Assembly: GCF_002878395.1 (NCBI RefSeq)
Contig: NC_061121.1
Coordinates: forward strand, 136,708,787 to 136,772,786
Direction of reading: 5' to 3'
DNA length: 64,000 bases
DNA from: Capsicum annuum
Lineage: Eukaryota > Streptophyta > Magnoliopsida > Solanales > Solanaceae
In this document: one piece after another, positions 1 through 11,587 of the stretch
How the letters are laid out: every line of letters starts with the position of its first letter
Position numbering within the stretch: the first letter of the stretch is position 1
Translations under genes and position numbers: made by a program
Notes under the pieces: generated by a model
Told to the model about the DNA's origin: nothing
The model's input: the letters and a program-made list of their open reading frames with translations, nothing else
Databases searched by the model: none

Positions 1-1274
1 TTCAAGCTCATGAGGCATTTTATTAACAACTTTGTGGCCTTACACATTCTTCCATCAACCATTATCACCCCAAACTTAGGCTTTTAGCCTCAAGTTATGT
101 TTAAAGTTCAAGGAGGGTTTGGGTTATAAGAAAGATAAAAAGGAAGGGTCACAGGTTATAATCTGATTTACAAAGAAAGGTATAAAGGCTCAAAGTAGGT
201 ACTAAGGATAATTATGCAAGGGCAGGCTTGTTAGGCTAGTGTGGGCTTCCAAAATCACAAGATGGCCTATGATCATCTTACCAAACAAACACAATTATAA
301 TTTAGCCTTAATAGACTAATGGTGTAAGTTCTAGATGGGACAAATACACATGACACCACGACAATTAACCTCACACACATGGCATACGAATATTGTCAGT
401 GGGTTCAATTGTTCAACCAGCTCAAGACAAAAATGGAATATTCACTATATTTCCAAAGTAAACTTTTAAAGTCATAGAAAGAGGGAAAATTTTTTGTCAC
501 AAAGTTTGTCGCATTTATGCCTTCGAATTTTGCAAAAATTTCGAAGGAAGGGGGTTGTTTGCTTTTGTATTCACACCACACATAATTTGTTAATCATGGC
601 AAACACCCAAGATATTGTCTCACATTGCAAATCATACTACGGGAGACCCACCATATGGTTACTCAGACTTTACCAATGGATAATAATACAATCCCAGATT
701 ACCAATGCTACAGGTACTCAGAATTCCCTTGCATTCTATGGCCTTGGTGCCACAAGTGCTCAAACTTCCCCTACACTCACGGTTATCAACTCAATCATAG
801 TGGAACTAAAATAATATGACAAACCTAGAACAAACTAGCTAATCCATGCAAATGTGGGCACCATCAGATTGCTTGATTATTAAAACCCAAATAAAAATAA
901 AGATAGACTTATCCAAAGGAGCAAAAAGGAGGGCAGAAATATATATAATACAAGACCAAATTAAATGAATAATAATAAGGAGGCACCCTAAACTAAAAAT
1001 CTTGAAATGTAATAGCCGCATAAATAATTGAGGTTAAAGAAGATAAGGGTGCTCCTTGAAACCACATCAAGGGCTGCTATCACTATTGGACTCTGCATCA
1101 CCACTTTCTTGCTCAGGATCAAACCACTTGGTTGGGGCCTCATCGTCACTGTCCACCCAAAAAGAAGTTTATCTCAGGTCCTTAAAACTATCCATAAGCC
1201 ATTTACTCCTATCTATATCCTGCTAAAAAAATTTCTCTCTTCTTCTCCCTCGTAACCATTTTTCATACGTGATA
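1..1274. other. no gene recognised; probable 3' noncoding part of the element
   Basis: Short AT-rich open frames occur here on both strands, but none resembles a known family and none has a consistent coding frame. By position it lies downstream (minus strand) of the plant-transposon-protein remnant and is probably noncoding element sequence. Confidence 0.4.
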
Positions 1275-2290
1275 CAGAGGTCTCGATGTGACTCCACCAA
1301 AGAAGAGCTAACCTTTTCAAGCTTGTCAATGGCAGATTCTTACTTCTTTTGATCCTTTTTGTACTTCTCATAATTGGTACATGACATACAAATGATGAGC
1401 GTTGAAAGTCTCCCCCCGGTCCATGGGTAAACTAGACACAAGCTCTTTGATGGCTGAAATATTTACTCTAATCTCCTCAAGATGTCCTGTGATGGTTGGC
1501 GTATGAGACTCAAGCTCAATGTATGCCAATTTTTCAAGGTTGATCTTTCTTTTCTAATTTTTATTAGGTGCACCCGCACTTCTAATCCTCAAGGGGCAAA
1601 TGGTGGCATTGGGGCGCACCTATATATCACTAGCATACTTGTCCACCACTGCTTTCCTACAAAGCTTGATAAATAAAGAGAGGAAGACTAGATGTGTACC
1701 ACCTTGATTCTTTAAATAATCTATTTCATTAACTATGAGTTGACCAACATCTAGAGGGATTCCATATAAAATGAACACAGCCATCCTAGCACTCAATTCT
1801 AGGACTACTGTTATATGGGTGCAAGGGGAAACTCAGCTACAAATTATTTGCAACCATATCCGAGCCTCAGAGGTGAAGTCGTTCATGGAAAAATTGCTTT
1901 TAGTTTTGGTCCACGAGACTTACCTTCTAGGGCATAGCCGTTGTGCCAACCAATTCCCTATTTTTCACCCCTTCTCTTTGAATACAACCATATCTGCTTG
2001 CTTAAGCCCATAAACATCATTGATTTATTTAGCCCCAACTTTCACCAGCTTTCCTCAAATCTTGACAGTGACATTGAGTGGGTCTGAAAAAAGACTTCAC
2101 CAATTTTAGCATAAAATTCATAGACCCATTGCTCATTTGTAATGTATAGATCCGAGGTGAAGCACCGCCACCCTATGACTTTAAGTTTTTCATAATGTGC
2201 CGACAGTTTCTCTGGTATTTATACAAGAAATTCCCTCTCTGCCAGAGCAGCTTTGCCCTTGGAAGATCCCTTTAGTAAAGAGTGTAGCAC
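1275..2290 (-). pseudogene. putative plant transposon protein domain, degenerate
   Basis: Minus-strand translation, in several frames, resembles the 'putative plant transposon protein' domain found in many Solanaceae retroelement-derived ORFs. Around 2,215-2,060 I read a stretch with LKVIGWRCFTSDLYI and a following EFYAKIGEVF. Around 1,900-1,560 I read the hallmark tract with LYGIPLDVGQLIV and later LFIKLCRKAVVDKYAS. After that come a short lysine-rich linker and a likely coiled stretch. Stops interrupt the reading, so it is a pseudogene. The molecular role of this domain is unknown; it commonly sits inside large LTR elements. It shares the strand of the gag-protease remnant upstream, so it may be an extra ORF of the same element. 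Alternatively it is a fragment of another insertion. Confidence 0.55.
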
Positions 2291-3335
2291 TAGAGTGCAA
2301 TGAATCGAATGTGATCATACTTATCCATTAGGATGTCCTAAAATCACCAAGCACACATTATATCTTTTGATGACATTTTAATAATGTAAAATGTGCTAGA
2401 TTGATGACTAGATTTCATTGGACTAGGTTCTTGGTGTTGCTAGAATAAAAATTTTAAATGTATGATTTTTGACATGGTAGGAAGCTGTCCTTGGTTACTA
2501 CAATTGCTAGTCAAGACCACATTCACATTACCATGATCGCGGTCTATGAACATAGTTGCGCTGCCTGAGGTTGGTTTCGTGTCAGCTCTAGTATGTTCTA
2601 CAATGTGGAAGCATATGAAGATCATTGGAACAATTCTAACAAGTGTGTGAATGCCCTTTAGAAAGAAAATATAAGTAATTAAAGTTCATTAGAGCATTTT
2701 ATCAAACACTTGATATGTATATCTCATTGGTCTACCTATTTCATACATAATTGGGTACTCATGATTTCGCCCACTTGTGTGCACACCTTAATTATACAAC
2801 CAACACCACACCAATACTAAATATGGCAACATATAAATCATACCAATTAATATTTTATGCCCTTCTTAATATTGCATTCTATGGCTTATTTTTACAAGTA
2901 AGAATGGATTCATGTCACCTACTGGATTTTTGATGCAACAAAATGCAAAGGTGTTTTTTGAGCTCATAAACTTAACCAGAAATTAGCCTAAATTAGAGAG
3001 TACACTCTTAAAAGGGAGTGTGAGGGAAATAAGTGAAACTAGGGGTTAAATGACAGAAGTGGTTGTGAACACAGTCAAGGGACTGCGATAACGGACACTC
3101 GCATGACCCCAATCATATTTTGGGACCGCAATTGTGGTAATCGAGAGAAATTCTGCTCCCCTATTTTCCCTTGTTCAGCATTTTACTTATCTTTTCTGCA
3201 TTTCTCCCCTGTTCAACTTATTCGATGTACTCTACAATCCCATAAATGCATGGGTTATTCATATGAAAAATATAACATCTATCTTACAATTACATAACCA
3301 ATAAAACTTATACGAGCCACTCTCATGGCATTTGT
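2291..3335. other. noncoding interval between protease and plant-transposon ORF remnants
   Basis: No family-like coding sequence was found. Two short GC-richer tracts (about 2,530-2,590 and 3,080-3,150) have CG-containing phrases like those in the LTR at 6,820-6,975. That hints at decayed LTR-like or leader sequence, but I cannot align them convincingly. Confidence 0.35.
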
Positions 3336-4069
3336 GGGATTCCTTCCACCAAGCAACTTGGTTATCATCGTGGTTGACGTCTTCCTTCTTTCATTCTCAA
3401 GATGGGTCCTCGAACTCCTCTTCATTCATCTTCTGATTTTAAACATCCACCACAGATTCTACTTGCAACTTTGCAGTTTTCTTCTTTGACTTGTAAATTT
3501 TGAAAAAGACTCATCCTCTTGCACTGTAAATTTCATCTCCCCCACCTCTAGTCGACAATGGCTCTCTCGGTGGATAATAAAGGATTATTATGAATGATAG
3601 GTACCTATTGGTCCATTTTACAATCCAATACCATGAAATCCACTGGGAGAATAAACTCGTCCACTTTCACAAGGACGTCAAACAATATACCCACTAGCCT
3701 TTTTATTGACGGGTCCGCCATCAAGAGTTGCATGGAGGTTGGAGTTAGGGAATCTAGAAAAAGTTTCTTATATATGAAAAAAGTAATTAAGTTGATTCTC
3801 GCACGAAGGTCATATGGATATTTTGCAAATTCATGCATCCCAATTGTTCAAGGAATAGTGAATGCTCCGGGTTCATCTTTCTTTTCAGCAACTTTGCTAT
3901 CCATGATAGCGCTACATCTATGAGTGAAATAAATAGTATCACCTTCAATAAGTTTCTTCTTGGAAATCAACTTTTTCATCAACTTAGCGAATCTCGAGAT
4001 CTCCTGGATAGCTTTAAGCGACGGGATGTTTAACGATAAGTTGCTAAGTTTGGTCATGAACTCCTCCAT
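3336..4069 (-). pseudogene. Ty3/gypsy (Athila-type) aspartic protease remnant
   Basis: On the minus strand, 4,069-3,848 contains a region ending DEPGAFTIP, the classical stretch just before the retropepsin of Athila-type elements. After a frame change, 3,838-3,605 continues with a decayed active-site region YDLRARINLI, where the family has DLGA; the glycine is replaced. It then reads LMADPSIKRLVGIL and DEFILPVDFMVLDC, which match the body of this protease family. Downstream text to about 3,430 still follows the family (EMKFTVQEDESF). The enzyme would cleave the Gag-Pol polyprotein during particle maturation. With the active-site change and the frame breaks it is dead. Confidence 0.75.
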
Positions 4070-5619
4070 TTGTCATTTTCCTCGTTTTTATACAAATGTT
4101 GAGGAAATGGGGAAGGAACTTGGATGGTTGATCTTGCTTCAACTTGTGGCCTTTCAACTTCAACCACCTCGTCATTGCTTTTATTAACCTCTTTCTCATT
4201 ATTTACCTCTCTTTTTTGAGGCATCACCTCCTTTACTTTGGCCTTGGGTATATTCTTACTCAGGTTTCCTATTAAAGGTTCCTCAAGTGCTCTTCCACTC
4301 TTTGTGACAATTTCTAGGACTTGGGCGTCATTCTTTTGGTTAGAAATTATGTTACTCGAAATTCCACCTCTAGGTATAGCATTTAATTTCATGGATATTT
4401 GCCTCACTTGGGTATCCAATTGCATTATAGAGGTGGAGTGAGACACCACCATTTGAGAAAGGTGGGAGAAATCACCCTTCAACTCACTGACCATCTTGTT
4501 CGGGCCTTGTACTCTATTCAAGATACTTGCTAACATATCCTTGGTCTTGAAATTTTTGGGGTTAATGACACTAGATTCCTTGGGTTTATCTCAATCATGA
4601 GGAGGGACATAACGGTCATAGTCACATTCACGATCTCTCCATTAACAATCCTTCTCACGATCCATCCAACCTTGGTTCCCACCTTGCCTTTTATAGCCGG
4701 GGTGGGAACCCCCGAGTAGTTTGCCAAGTACCGGATTTATTTATCCAACTTATTTTACTTTTCATCCTCTGCATAATATTTTGATGCCACGGTGTTTACC
4801 ACTTTCGTGGGTGCACCCATAACATGCTTCCTCTAGAGCTTAATTTTGGTCATTATTTTGGATATGTTCTGCAACTTTTCTTCTTCTCGTCTTCATTATT
4901 CATTAGTTGCCAAAGATGTGGTAGAAGGGTTTTAGAAGCTTCGGTGTCTCGGGCAAGCCAACCCCGATTTATTTTGATACTTCTCCTATCAATCAGAAGG
5001 CTGCAGGATGATGCAATCTCACTATAGAACCGCCCGCCGCATTATCCACCACTGTTTTTTTAATGGATCAGTAGCCCAATAGAAAATTTTGAGAAGCATA
5101 TTTCCATAACCTCGTGATTTGGCCATTGGGCTAACTTTCTATTAAACCTCTCAGAAGCTTCAAATAACGGTTCTCCATTCATTTGCCAAAACTTTACAAC
5201 TCATACCACTTTTGAAACATTTTTTAGGATGGGTACTATCTATCAAGAAACACTATAGTAAACTCTTCCCAAGATGTAATTGAGTCAGATGGAAGTGAGC
5301 GAAGCCATGAAACCGTCTCACCCGTTAGTGAAAATGGTAAAAGTCAAAGCCGGATGGATTCTTGTGTAATATGTGCTATGTTAAATGGTGCACAAACTTC
5401 CACAAAATTCTTCAAATGGATATTCGGATCCTCATATGCTTGACCCCGATACAACCCTTTCATTTGCAACATGTAAAGCATAACTCTAGTAATATAAAAC
5501 ACTCTATTCCCGTTGATTCGCAGAATGCAAATTGCACTTGTTTGTAACGCCTCATTTGATTGTCCTTCATCATTATGAGGGGCATCGAGGGAGGCTATTT
5601 TGCTTGTGTTATCGCTCAT
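4054..5619 (-). pseudogene. gag: Ty3/gypsy gag (Athila-type), degenerate
   Basis: The minus-strand frame opening at 5,619 (MSDNTSKIAS) is the likely Gag start, about 120 bases downstream of the primer site. Residues about 50-90 (MLQMKGLYRGQAYEDPNIHL followed by KNFVEVCAPFNI) are the signature of this capsid family. After a stop the text continues with WEEFTIVFLDR and SERFNRKLAQWPNHEV. The C-terminal piece (4,536-4,054, 160 codons open) starts MLASILNRVQGPNKMVSELK, has a heptad-like helix and then an IVTKSGRA motif equivalent to the TRSGK motif of Athila Gag. Gag builds the cytoplasmic virus-like particle. Several stops and frameshifts separate the pieces, so it is nonfunctional. Confidence 0.8.
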
Positions 5620-5740
5620 TGCTTCGTTTACACTTTGATCACCTACAAAAGATTCAAAAACAACAAATAAAGTAAATTACACCACTTCGGATATTCCAAA
5701 GTAATAATGACACCACACAAGCAAAATCCATATATCACTT

Positions 5741-5756
5741 CTCGGCAATGACGCTA
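5741..5756 (-). other. primer-binding site, tRNA-Asp type
   Basis: The minus strand reads TAGCGTCATTGCCGAG. This resembles the Athila primer site TGGCGCCGTTGCCGGG with few changes. It lies directly inside the proposed LTR end at 5,760 and about 120 bases upstream of the gag start. Confidence 0.6.
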
Positions 5757-5759
5757 TTT

Positions 5760-7179
5760 TGATAATGCTCAACTAACTCCCACATATATGGGGTGAGGTG
5801 GTCGTTGTCAAGTAACCTAATTTGAATTGGAGCCGAATCTATAGGAGCAAATTATAGACTTCAAAAACTATGGGTGTTCAAATTACTATAAGATTACCCA
5901 AACTGCTAACGAAAACGAAATGTAAAATAAAATGGGGGATTTGTTTGGGAACTTTTTTTATGATCTTTAGCAAATGACCAAGAGATAACTCTTTTGGTTT
6001 GAGCAACAAATTTTGGGGGAATTCTTGGGATTAAGTCTACCTAAAGGTAAAAGTATGTTAGTTAATGAAGGTTTAGCATGAAATTTAGTTGTTAATTAAA
6101 GGATAGGCTAGGTCGAAGGTCATTTCGGTCAATCTTTGGACAAAGCTACAATGATTTCACTCGTTGGCTCTTTCGAGCACTTAACAAGTGTGAAATTCGT
6201 AATCACCCAAAACCTCAGTCAAGCATCCCTATTTATAGGATGATGATCTTGACATGATTTGCACTCCTAATACACTTATTTCAAAGATTGCAAGAGGGAG
6301 AAAACCATAGGCTTAATTGTCAACCATTGCCTTGTCCCCCTATAGCCCTCATTCAAGGATGTTATGGGTTACCTCATGTTCACCTTCATCCCTCTTTTGA
6401 GGATGATAAAGGGTTTCTAGAGTTTGGGGTTTTCACCCATCAAACCTATTTGGAGATTTTGGGCTTTCACCTATTAAATTACAACTCATAAGCTCAAGCA
6501 ATGATGAAATCCTTACTCAATAACTAACAATCAAGAAAACACAACAATACCCTCACAAAAATTACACTTTAGTTCAACAAAATCTCTAGACTAAATTACT
6601 TAGCTACTCATGAATAAAGTAATGGGAGATATAACATAAGGATTATCCAAAGCATTCATTCTTCAAAAAAATCCTACGAAATTTAGCCTCCGAGTTAATT
6701 ATACACTTCCCTAATTACGGTTTTAAGTCTAGAATTCCAAGATATATTATGAGGTAGGTAATACCTAAATAAGAACGGGTTTTTTCTTAAATATGGCTTG
6801 GGATGCATCTAAGTGCTTTTACAGATCTGGCCGTGGACATATTCTCGCTGAATCGCGATCATGGATGGCTCCCTGCGACCATGACCACGCGACTGCAGTT
6901 GTGTGCCGCGACTGTGTTGCTTTTACCATGTTGATTGAATACAACCACGGTTGGTGGACCATAGTCGCGGTAACCTAGGCTGATGTAGTCTTGGTCTTCA
7001 GTTACCCTCTTTTTTGCTTCCTTTTTATCATTTTTAGCTACAATCCACATATTTTGATCTCCTCAACTCTATGCTTGCAAAAAGTGGATATTAGTGCATT
7101 TACTATTGAATATGTCTCATTTATTCATTTAGAACAAGGTAATGTAAATGAATGTTGAGTGAGAATGAGTGGTAAAATC
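5760..7179 (-). repeat. 5' LTR of the Athila-like element
   Basis: Plus-strand text starts TGATAATGCTC just after the primer site and ends CCACTCATCA where chromovirus LTR sequence begins. On the minus strand that is a TGATGAGTGG start, a usual Athila-type LTR start. It contains a GC-richer tract near 6,820-6,975 with repeated CGCGA/GCGAC phrases. No matching 3' partner was found, so the ends are inferred from the primer site and from the neighbour junction. Confidence 0.5.
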
Positions 7180-8832
7180 ACCACTCATCAGTGAGTGCTA
7201 GCATCCAACTTAGGGAAGGGATAAAGTAATGCCATGATCAAATCAGTTCAAAATCATTCAAAACCAATGCACACAATCATATATATATAACATGCCGGGA
7301 AAGGGAATGTGTATTATATGAAAGTATCACAATTAGCCTAGATTATGTAGCTTAACCATCTTAAAAATACCATGGGGTATATTTGTCCAACCCCCCTGTT
7401 GAAAGGGCCCTACTGCATGTTAGACACACGAACCAAAGGTATCCAAGGAAGGCCAGAGAATGCCCTAAGCCTACATCAATCCAGGATAATACATACATAG
7501 TGAGACATAAGCACACAGTCATTAAGAATAACAATTACACCAGAAAACATGAGTTTCCAGTATCAGTCCTTTGAGGACCTCTGCCTTCACGGCCTAGCTA
7601 CACAACCCCTTTTAAGACCTTTAAAATATTTAAACATAACCTATACGTTTAACCCCAGAAATTATCTGTTAAAGCACACCATAGGTATTGTCTTGCCCTT
7701 ATGCTTGAAAGCTCATAATCATGCCATTTCAATTTTATTAACTTGGCGGAATACCTAGACCACTTTAGTTTATTAAACCAAACTGGGAGAATGCCTCGAC
7801 CTCTTTTAGTTTGTCAAATCAACTAGAGGGAACGCCTCAAACCCTGACGAGTTTTCAATTTAAAATAAAAAAACATGGCCAACAAGGCTTTCAAAACCTC
7901 TTTTCATCCATTTAATCATGTATGCAATGCAATATCTTAGGTGAGTAAGTCAAACCATATGAAAAATCAATTTTAAAGACAATTATGCAAGCGGGTTAAG
8001 GGATACAATTTCACAAACCAATTTCAACCCAATATGATCAAATTGGGGGAATGCCTCGACCCATTCCAATTCCCATACCCATGAACCAAATTAATTTAAA
8101 AATTGTTAATTCAAATATGAACTATTCATAAAAACCATGGAAAATAATTTAAGAGTCAACCATTCAAAAAACCTCAACTGATATTAAAATTTATATTTAA
8201 ATCAACATAAATAAGCATATAATAAATAGTTTAAAACACATTTACGGAAGAGATACACATCATAAACACAAGAATTCAAACATAATTTGGAGCTTGGAAC
8301 ACAAAAGATGAATGTACAATGAATACCTTAAGATTTTCTTGGATTTTTAGCTTGAGAGTGAAAAAGAGAAATTGATCTTTGAAAAATCAATGAGAATAAA
8401 CTTATTTTATGTTTAAGCCCCTAAAAAATTGCACAAAAAATAAACATTGAAAATAAGAAAAAGCCCTTCATCCCAAGTGGATAATAAAAAATTGCACGAA
8501 AAATACAGGTTGGCATGGCACGCTAATATCACAAAGGCTATCCTTCGTGCCACACCAATATCGCGGAGGGTATCCTTCATGACATAGAGATATTGTGGAG
8601 GCATACTACCTTCATGCTATGTTGAAATCACGAAGACTAAACTCCGTGGCATACCAAAAATGTTGAGGATTACTTTCTCAAAATTCCAAAATGACCCCGA
8701 ATCTCATCTAAAAATTGAAGAACTCATCCAGATTACCCTGATAACATACATAAACACAATCTATGTCAAAAGTTGATGTTTCAAACATAGGAGTGTCAAA
8801 TGTAATGTGTTGGAAATTTTAAAGGTGTTACA
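7180..8832 (-). repeat. 3' LTR (truncated) of minus-strand chromovirus
   Basis: It aligns by eye with 13,455-15,058 along its length. It ends GGTGTTACA, i.e. a minus-strand start TGTAACACC. The part equivalent to 13,010-13,450 is missing at the left, where Athila-like LTR sequence begins. A degenerate array of roughly 32-bp units lies at about 8,515-8,660. Confidence 0.8.
8515..8660. repeat. degenerate ~32-bp minisatellite inside LTR
   Basis: Units of the type 'aatatcgcggagggtatcc' plus 'ttcatgacata' recur with drift. The same kind of array is present in the paired LTR at about 14,765-14,905, so it predates the insertion of this element. Confidence 0.5.
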
Positions 8833-8852
8833 TAGCCCTTACCCCCTAGGAT
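8833..8852 (-). other. polypurine tract of minus-strand chromovirus
   Basis: Minus-strand AGGGGGTAAGGGCTA lies directly before the LTR start TGTAACACC. This is the expected place and composition for the plus-strand DNA primer. Confidence 0.65.
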
Positions 8853-8899
8853 CATTCATCTTCGAATAATGGGTTGGGACACTTTTAGCACGAGAATAG

Positions 8900-9845
8900 A
8901 AAGCATACACCAGAACCCAATGACAAACTCTAAAAGTAACGGGAGGAAACGATATTCATACCTTAAACATTTTCTTCCAACATATAGAACAAGAATGGGT
9001 ACTTAGCTTTCATATCCTCTTCAGCTTCCTAAGTAGCTTCTTCCACCCTTTATTTTCTCTAAATGACCTTTACTAGAGCCACATTCGTCATCCTCGATCT
9101 AAGAACTTTCCTATCAAAAATTTCCCTTGGGACCTCCTTCTAGGATAAGGAATCTAAAAGAACAACACACTCAAAAAGAACAACCAACGATGGATCACCC
9201 ACACACTTCATCATCATTGATACATGAAATACTGGGATATTAGAACCCAAACTTGTAGGCAATTCTAATTCATAGGCAGTATTCCCAACTCTTCTCAAGA
9301 TTAAGTATGGGCTCATAAAACGGGGATTGAGGTTCCTCTTTTTTAAAAATTTATCACTCCCTTCATGGGAGATACATGCACGAACACCTAATCATAACAT
9401 CAAACTACAATACCCTTCACCTCAATTCGTATAGGGCTTTTGGAGACTGTTAGAAGTGGTAATCCTATCTCTAATCACCTTCATCTTCTCCATGGGCTGG
9501 TGAACCAAGTCAGGGCCAAAGAATCTGGTCTCTCCAACTTCAAACCCCTCAATAAGAGAGCGACATCTCCTACCATACAAAGCCTCGATCGGATTAACTT
9601 AGATACTAGAATGATAGCTATTATTACGAGCAAACTCGATAAGAGGAAAATGATCAACCAAACTACCACCAAAGTCTATCAGACATGCCCTTAGCATATT
9701 TTCCAAAGTCTGAATAGTTATCTCCGCTTGTCCATCCATCTAAGGGTGGTAAGCGATTCCAAGGTTCACCTTAGTCCCCAAACCTTTCTTAAATGAATAC
9801 AAAAAAGATATCCTTCTCCAGACCTCACTTCTCCTAATCCATATG
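8900..9845 (-). pseudogene. pol: chromovirus integrase, C-terminal half and tail
   Basis: Minus-strand reading gives the second half of the integrase core (FKKGLGTKVNLGIAYHP, then ENMLRACLIDFGGS, then IEFARNNSYHSSIQ and LYGRRCRSPIGWFEVG). The C-terminal part follows (FLKKRNLNPRFMSPYLILRR, then NTAYELELPTSLGSN and FHVSMMMKCVGDPSLVV), with the acidic tail typical of Tekay elements. The zinc-binding HHCC segment and the first catalytic aspartates are absent: the RNase H linker at about 9,850 is followed at once by late core sequence. The protein would insert element cDNA into chromatin, and this copy cannot. Confidence 0.8.
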
Positions 9846-9849
9846 AGAT

Positions 9850-10330
9850 AATCTTCCCATGGACAACGTGCTTAGAGCATCAGCAACCACATTAACATTA
9901 CCTAGATAATAATGAAGATTTAAATCATAGTCCTTTAGTAACTCAAGCAATCTCCTTTGACTGAGATTCAACTCTATCTAGGTGAACACGTACTGTAAGC
10001 TCTTAAGATCTCAATAGATATTCCCCTGATCCCCATACAAATAGTGATGCCAAATCATTAAGGGAAAAACCACAGTAAATAATTCCAAGTCGTGTGTCGG
10101 ATAATTCTTCTCATGAACTTTAAGTGGCCTGGAAGCATAGTCCATAACCTCACCATACTGCATAAACATATATCCCTATCCCATATGGGACACATCACAA
10201 TAAATAACAAAACCCTTTGTATCCTTTAGTAGGGTCAAAATCAGAGTAGAAGTCAACTTGTCCTTCAACTTCTCAAAACTTCCCTCACAAGCATCAAACT
10301 ATAGAAATTTTGCCTTTTTTAGTCAACTTA
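9850..10330 (-). pseudogene. pol: chromovirus RNase H domain
   Basis: The minus strand reads TKGFVIYCDVSHMG (RNase H start with its catalytic Asp), then [29 protein letters not shown] and [19 protein letters not shown], and finishes with NVNVVADALSTLSMG. The order and spacing match the Ty3/gypsy RNase H, which removes the RNA strand during cDNA synthesis. Stops interrupt it. It directly abuts the truncated integrase on its 3' side, which marks an internal deletion. Confidence 0.8.
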
Positions 10331-11075
10331 ATCAATGGGGCAACAATCAAAGAGAAACTCTCCATAAAACTCCTATAATACCCAGCTAAACCCAAGAAGC
10401 TCCACATATTTGTTGGACTCCTCGGTATAGGCCACTTCTTAACCACCTTAATTTTCTATGGATCCACCATGATCCTCTTATTAGAAATAATATGACCCAA
10501 AAAAGGCACAACATTCAGCTAAAACTAGTATTTTGAAATCTTTACATACAACTGTTGATCCTTGAGGGTCTTCAACAATATTTAGAGGTGGTTTGTATAA
10601 TCCTTCTCACTTCTATAATATACTAGACTATCATCAATAAACATGATAACAAACAAGTCCAAAAATTGATAGAATACCCGATTCATAAGATCCATGAATC
10701 TCGTCGAAGCATTAGTCAATTCAGAATATATTACTAAAACCTTGTAATGATCATACCGAGTATGGAAAGCAGTTGTAGGGATATCCACCTCCTTAATCAT
10801 TGAGTGATGATAACCCAAACGATGATCAATCTTAGAAAAGTACTTAGCAACTTTAAGCTTGTTAAAAAGGTCATCAATCATAGGAAGAGTGTATTTATTC
10901 ATCAAAATCACCTTATTCAATTATCGATAATATATAAATATTTGAAGGGACCTATCCTTATTATGCACAAAAAGCACAGGGGAACCCTACAAAGAAACAT
11001 TGGGACAAATAAAAAACTTATCAAGAAGATCTTTCAATTTCTCCTTAAGTTCTTTTAACTTAGTTAAAGAAATTC
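10331..11075 (-). pseudogene. pol: chromovirus reverse transcriptase
   Basis: The open stretch 10,920-10,582 (112 codons) holds the palm: NKYTLPMIDDLFNKLKVAKY, YFSKIDHRLGYHH (first catalytic Asp) and FVIMFIDDSLVYYRSE, with the catalytic DD pair intact near 10,630. The leading NKVILMNKY corresponds to the family's NKVTIKNKY. Sequence upstream to about 11,075 covers the fingers region in broken form. Downstream, 10,580-10,330 keeps connection-domain text. It would copy element RNA into cDNA but is fragmented. Confidence 0.85.
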
Positions 11076-11079
11076 TATA

Positions 11080-11585
11080 GGGGCGGATGGAGATAGGAAG
11101 GGTAATTGAGAGAAGATCAATCCCAAAGTACATTTCCCTATTTGGAGTAACACCCAAAATATCTCAGGGAAAACTTCAGGAAATTCACTGACTACTAGAC
11201 AGATTGAAGTGACGGACCCTCAGAATTAGAATCCTTAACCCATACTAGATATTATGCAAAGTCTCCTGACCAGGAATAGGCACTACACAACCCCTATAGT
11301 CTTTTTTAGCCAGAATATAATCACCACCGGGGTAGACATTGAATAAGGATTAGGGATACTCTCAAGGAAAAAACCAAAATGAAAAGCCACATAAGAGGTC
11401 ACATAAGATAAGGTAGACCTTGAATAAAAAAGATAGTACTCATTACATGAGAATTGTTGCACCATAATATTGAAAACATAAGGAGATACCTTAGAGTCCT
11501 TATATGTGGAAAAATCATACAGACAATTCAAGATAGTGTTGGTATTAGAAATAGCAAACTTTGTTGTAGGAGCTAACAATGTAGA
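11080..11585 (-). pseudogene. pol: chromovirus aspartic protease remnant
   Basis: The minus-strand open stretch 11,579-11,283 contains YSRSTLSYVTSYVAFHFGF and IPNPYSMSTP, the position and text of the Tekay retropepsin (family FDSGATHSFV and NPFSVSTPVG). The catalytic DSGA has become YSRS. It lies between the zinc-knuckle end of gag and RT, as expected. It is dead both by active-site loss and by frame breaks. Confidence 0.7.
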
Positions 11586-11587
11586 AA

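Larger units (their letters stand above)
1..7179 (-). mobile_element. Athila-like Ty3/gypsy element, non-autonomous looking, partial
   Basis: Read on the minus strand this runs 5' LTR (7,179 to 5,760), tRNA-Asp-type primer site (about 5,756-5,741), gag (from 5,619), an aspartic-protease remnant (to about 3,340), and then a 'plant transposon protein' domain remnant (about 2,290-1,275). I find no reverse transcriptase, RNase H or integrase after the protease, where an autonomous Athila element would carry them. No matching 3' LTR was identified, so the element may continue past position 1. Its right end abuts a truncated chromovirus LTR at 7,180, which suggests it inserted there. The Athila assignment rests on the primer site, the gag and protease text and the TGAT...ATCA LTR ends. 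It is inferred without a database search. Confidence 0.6.

Noticed and set aside
494..814. 106-codon open frame at the left edge
   Set aside because: No family resemblance, no coding-like composition, and overlapping frames are equally open; most likely chance in AT-rich element sequence.
2291..3335. 3' LTR of the Athila-like element
   Set aside because: CG-containing phrases resemble those of the 5' LTR, but I could not align the two and the expected ATCA end is missing.
3594..3923. 109-codon plus-strand open frame
   Set aside because: It is the antisense of the Athila-type protease, whose minus-strand reading matches the family.
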